A stretch of DNA of 8,860 nt from Caldisericia bacterium (lineage in GTDB: Bacteria; Caldisericota; Caldisericia; B22-G15): positions 1-8,860 of the forward strand of contig JAGGSY010000139.1 of NCBI GenBank assembly GCA_021158845.1, given 5' to 3'. This document shows, one piece after another, positions 6,526-8,860 of this stretch. The position numbers and the translations under genes are program-made. The notes below the pieces were generated by a model. The model saw only the letters and a list, made by a program, of their open reading frames with translations, had not been told where the DNA came from and did not search any database. The first letter of the stretch is position 1; each line of letters opens with the position of its first letter.

Positions 6526-7611
6526 GTGGCAAAAAAACAGATAAGGATCTTTGCTTTTGGAGGAAATGAAGTATCACCAGTTGGATTAAAGGATGAGCAT
6601 GGGAAACCTATCATTCCTGATATTCCAATGCAGTGGAAGAGGACTCGTGAGACAAGTAAGCACATCGCAAGAATTGTTAAGGAGTTCCCAGATGATAGTT
6701 TCATCATAACCCATGGAAATGGTCCACAGGTTGGGAATGTGTTACTTAGATCAGAAATTGCAAGTAATGTATTACCACCACTTCCTCTTGATGTATGCGG
6801 AGCAGATACTCAGGGAGCAATGGGTTATATGATTGGTCAGATTCTTGGAAATGAACTGAAGGCAAATGGTATTGATAAGACTGTTACAGCAGTTGTAACT
6901 CAGGTTGTGGTGAGTGAGGATGATCCTGGATTTAAAAATCCAACAAAGTTTGTTGGACCTCCATACTCAAAGGAGGAAGCTTTAAAGAAGGCAAAGGAGA
7001 AAGGTTGGACTGTCAAACTATACAAGAAGGATGAAGAAGGTAATGAACTATGGCGTAGAGTTGTTCCATCTCCAGAACCTCTTGATATAGTAGAGATTGA
7101 TGCAGTTGAAGCAGCACTTGAGAAGGGAGATATTCCTATAACTGTAGGTGGTGGTGGAATTCCAGTTGTAGAGGTTAAACCCGATGAAAATGGCGTTTAT
7201 AGATGTAACTATGGAATAGAGTTTAAGGGACCAAAGGGACTTAAGATATATCGTGGAGTTGAAGCAGTAATTGATAAGGACCTTGCCTCATCCCTTCTTG
7301 GAAGAATGCTACTTAAGAGAGCAAAGGAAAGAGGAGAGGATGTTGAGGTAACCCTTACAATATTTACAGGAGAGGATGGAGCAAAACTCTACTATCAAAC
7401 ACCAAAACAGGTTGACTTAAGGCACTTAACCCTCTCTGAGGCAAAGAAGTACTATGAAGAGGGACACTTCCCACCTGGAAGCATGGGACCAAAGATCTTA
7501 GCAATAATCAAGTTCCTTGAGGCAGGTGGAAGTAAAGCTTATATTTCTCTTACCTCCAAGTATCTTGAAACCCTTGAAGGAAAAGCTGGAACAACTGTTG
7601 TTCCAGATTAG
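6526..7611 (+). CDS. arcC: Carbamate kinase, enlarged form
   Basis: This enzyme interconverts carbamoyl phosphate plus ADP with carbamate plus ATP; fermenters use it to make ATP. Signatures are FAFGGN (9-14), THGNGPQVGN (62-71), ADTQGAMGYMIGQ (93-105), KNPTKFVGPPY (137-147), RRVVPSP (177-183), AVIDKDLAS (247-255) and FPPGSMGPK (315-323). At 361 residues it is about 50 longer than classical family members. Extra material appears near 16-35 and about 217-243, before AVIDKDLAS. The usual GGNA reads GGNE. The start is GTG, set by AAGGAGG (6511-6517), whose first base is the last base of the preceding TAA stop. It is 14 bases after the PLP gene and clearly in the same operon. It would consume the carbamoyl phosphate released by the flanking carbamoyltransferases. 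Confidence 0.94.
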   Translation: MAKKQIRIFAFGGNEVSPVGLKDEHGKPIIPDIPMQWKRTRETSKHIARIVKEFPDDSFIITHGNGPQVGNVLLRSEIASNVLPPLPLDVCGADTQGAMGYMIGQILGNELKANGIDKTVTAVVTQVVVSEDDPGFKNPTKFVGPPYSKEEALKKAKEKGWTVKLYKKDEEGNELWRRVVPSPEPLDIVEIDAVEAALEKGDIPITVGGGGIPVVEVKPDENGVYRCNYGIEFKGPKGLKIYRGVEAVIDKDLASSLLGRMLLKRAKERGEDVEVTLTIFTGEDGAKLYYQTPKQVDLRHLTLSEAKKYYEEGHFPPGSMGPKILAIIKFLEAGGSKAYISLTSKYLETLEGKAGTTVVPD

Positions 7612-7630
7612 TAATTAGAGGGGAGAAAAC

Positions 7631-7681
7631 ATGAACCGCAGAGGAAACTCACACTCCTCTGCGGTTTTTATTTTAAATTAA
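7631..7681 (+). CDS. Possible 16-codon leader micro-ORF over the terminator
   Basis: ATG at 7631 follows a purine-rich GAGGGGAG (7618-7625) at a workable five-base spacing and reads MNRRGNSHSSAVFILN before a TAA at 7679-7681. The frame covers the whole terminator hairpin and ends 16 bases before the next gene's ATG. Codons 3-4 are two adjacent arginines (CGC AGA), and CGC is unusual beside the AGA/AGG bias of the neighbours. A ribosome on this frame would melt the hairpin. It could be a leader peptide or a chance frame; no comparison was possible. Confidence 0.3.
   Translation: MNRRGNSHSSAVFILN
7634..7674 (+). terminator. Intrinsic terminator inside the operon
   Basis: A perfect 12-bp stem pairs AACCGCAGAGGA (7634-7645) with TCCTCTGCGGTT (7655-7666), has a 9-base loop, and runs directly into TTTTTATTTT. 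It starts 23 bases after the carbamate kinase stop. No promoter-like sequence fits between it and the second carbamoyltransferase, so that gene probably depends on partial or regulated readthrough. Confidence 0.88.
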
Positions 7682-7697
7682 GGGAAAGGAGGGAATT

Positions 7698-8714
7698 ATG
7701 CACAGACTTCATGGAAGAGATTTAATTACAATTCAGGAGTGGTCTCTTTCTGAGATTTTGGAGACCCTTGAGGTTGCAAGAGAGATGAAGAGATTAAGAT
7801 TTACAAATCCATACAGAAATGCACTTTTAAGAAAAACATTCCTCATGCTTTTCTACAATCCCAGTGTTAGAACAAGACAATCCTTTGAAGCAGCAGCAAC
7901 AGAGTTGGGTGGACATGCTCAATTTCTTGAACCAAAGAGTATGAGGCTTAAAACAAAGAAGAAGGCAGGAGAGACAATTGAAGATGCTGCAAATGTTATG
8001 AGTAGATATGCAGCAGGTATTGGAATAAGACTTCTTGAAGATGCAATAGAAGAGTATGGTCAGGGAGACTATGTTTTAAGGGAGTATGCAAAGTATGCAT
8101 CTATTCCTGTTATCTCTATGGCTCATGACAAGTATCATCCATGCCAAGCTCTTGCAGATATACTTGGTCTTCTTGAGCATATGGGAGATGTAAAGAAAAA
8201 GAAACTTGTTATGATGTGGGGATACTCCACAATGGTTAGGTCATGGTCATCTGTCCATGCAAATCTACTTATCTCATCCAAATTTGGAATGGATATAAAA
8301 CTTGTCTATCCAGAAGGATACGACCTTGATCCAGAGGTTATGGATATGGTTAAGAATAATGCAAGAAGAAGTGGCGGAGAATTTGAAATAATCTCTGGAG
8401 ATTTAAATGATTTGAGAAAGGCACTTCAAGGTGCAGATGTTGTTTATGCAAGAAACTGGATGAGTCCAAAGAGATATGAAATTGGAAAAGAGGCTGAGAT
8501 TGAGATGGCAAAAAAACACAGAGATTGGACACTAACCACAGAACTTATGAAGCTTACCAACGATGCATACTTTATTCATCCAATGCCGGTGGATAGAAAC
8601 AATGAAGTTGAAGATGCTGTGGCAAGTTCACCAAAGTCTATAATCTATGATATTGCAGAGAACAGACTCCATGTTCAAAAGGCAGTTATGGCTTTAACCA
8701 TGGGTGATTTATAA
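7698..8714 (+). CDS. Second, divergent carbamoyltransferase
   Basis: This 338-residue paralogue of the first operon gene is full length. It keeps the carbamoyl-phosphate loop SVRTR (56-60), HPCQ (147-150) and the C-terminal AENRLHVQKA. The substrate side differs. The knot loop reads MWGYSTMVRSWSSVHAN (173-189) without the KPLxVPQ proline motif, HCLP is replaced by HPMPVDRNNEVEDA (294-307), and the SMG region reads ARNWMSPKRYE. HPxP recalls aspartate carbamoyltransferase, but the other substrate motifs do not. I therefore expect a different acceptor from its neighbour, not ornithine or plain aspartate. AAAGGAGG (7685-7692) lies five bases before the ATG. It is separated from carbamate kinase by the terminator at 7634-7674, so its level may be set independently of the first three genes. 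Substrate unknown. Confidence 0.82.
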   Translation: MHRLHGRDLITIQEWSLSEILETLEVAREMKRLRFTNPYRNALLRKTFLMLFYNPSVRTRQSFEAAATELGGHAQFLEPKSMRLKTKKKAGETIEDAANVMSRYAAGIGIRLLEDAIEEYGQGDYVLREYAKYASIPVISMAHDKYHPCQALADILGLLEHMGDVKKKKLVMMWGYSTMVRSWSSVHANLLISSKFGMDIKLVYPEGYDLDPEVMDMVKNNARRSGGEFEIISGDLNDLRKALQGADVVYARNWMSPKRYEIGKEAEIEMAKKHRDWTLTTELMKLTNDAYFIHPMPVDRNNEVEDAVASSPKSIIYDIAENRLHVQKAVMALTMGDL

Positions 8715-8719
8715 AGTTT

Positions 8720-8749
8720 AATCCCCCTCCGGGATTGGAGGGGGATTTT
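8720..8749 (+). terminator. Operon-end intrinsic terminator
   Basis: An 11-bp perfect stem pairs AATCCCCCTCC (8720-8730) with GGAGGGGGATT (8737-8747), with a 6-base loop and a TTTTATAT tail. It begins five bases after the last operon stop. It may also weakly stop the convergent minus-strand gene, whose side is AT-rich (ATTAAACTTTAT) but lacks a clean T run. Confidence 0.9.
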
Positions 8750-8778
8750 ATATCCTTTGCTCTTTGCGTATTGAGCAA

Positions 8779-8860
8779 TCACTCCTTCACCTCAAGTTCA
8801 ATTTCACACTCTCTTCCATCCCACTTAATTTCTATAACAGGTTTGTCATATTCTGAGAAG
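8779..8860 (-). CDS. 3' end of a convergent gene, unknown product (partial)
   Basis: One minus-strand frame is open from the window edge to a TGA at 8781-8779, giving 26 residues that end DGRECEIELEVKE. The other two minus frames hit stops within nine codons. The alternating charged and hydrophobic pattern looks like a real beta-strand C-terminus, and the terminator beyond it supports a gene end here. Too little is present to name a family. Confidence 0.5.
   Translation of the reverse strand, partial: FSEYDKPVIEIKWDGRECEIELEVKE

Noticed and set aside
3926..8714. Classical arginine deiminase pathway operon
   Set aside because: No arginine deiminase or arginine/ornithine antiporter gene lies in the operon, and neither transferase has ornithine-type substrate motifs.
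1..8860. tRNA, rRNA, CRISPR array or insertion sequence
   Set aside because: No cloverleaf-like segment, no regularly spaced repeats, no transposase motif and no terminal inverted repeats with target duplications were seen by eye.

Overview
The window looks like chromosomal DNA from a low-GC, probably anaerobic and possibly thermophilic bacterium. Arginine is encoded almost entirely by AGA/AGG, isoleucine often by ATA, the proteins are rich in Lys and Glu, and nearly every gene has a strong AGGAGG-type ribosome binding site. I cannot fix the phylum. Ordinary sigma70-like promoters and Rho-independent terminators argue for Bacteria.

Layout. 1-265 is an AT-rich intergenic region. It holds a consensus-perfect leftward promoter (38-65) with an inverted repeat over its expected start site, and a weaker rightward promoter for the next gene. 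266-2653 encodes a full-length xylulose-5-phosphate/fructose-6-phosphate phosphoketolase. 3623-2640 (minus) is a secreted protein gene with a signal peptide and two copper-amine-oxidase-N-terminal-like repeats. It is interrupted by one in-frame TAA, and its 3' end overlaps the phosphoketolase end by 14 bases. 3741-3917 encodes a 58-residue two-helix membrane protein.

3990-8714 is a tight four-gene operon on the plus strand. It encodes a YgeW-type knotted carbamoyltransferase, a fold-type-II PLP enzyme, a carbamate kinase, and a second, divergent carbamoyltransferase. An intrinsic terminator overlapped by a 16-codon micro-ORF separates the last gene from the first three. A second terminator (8720-8749) closes the operon, followed by the 3' end of a convergent minus-strand gene that runs off the window.

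How the genes could work together (inference). The operon has the logic of fermentative ureide catabolism. Carbamoyltransferases would phosphorolyse carbamoylated amines to carbamoyl phosphate, carbamate kinase would turn this into ATP, CO2 and ammonia, and the PLP enzyme would break down the released amino compound. Two different carbamoyltransferases would suit a substrate with two carbamoyl groups, or two substrates. Phosphoketolase makes another energy-rich acyl phosphate, acetyl phosphate, so the locus centres on substrate-level phosphorylation. The substrate cannot be read from the sequence.
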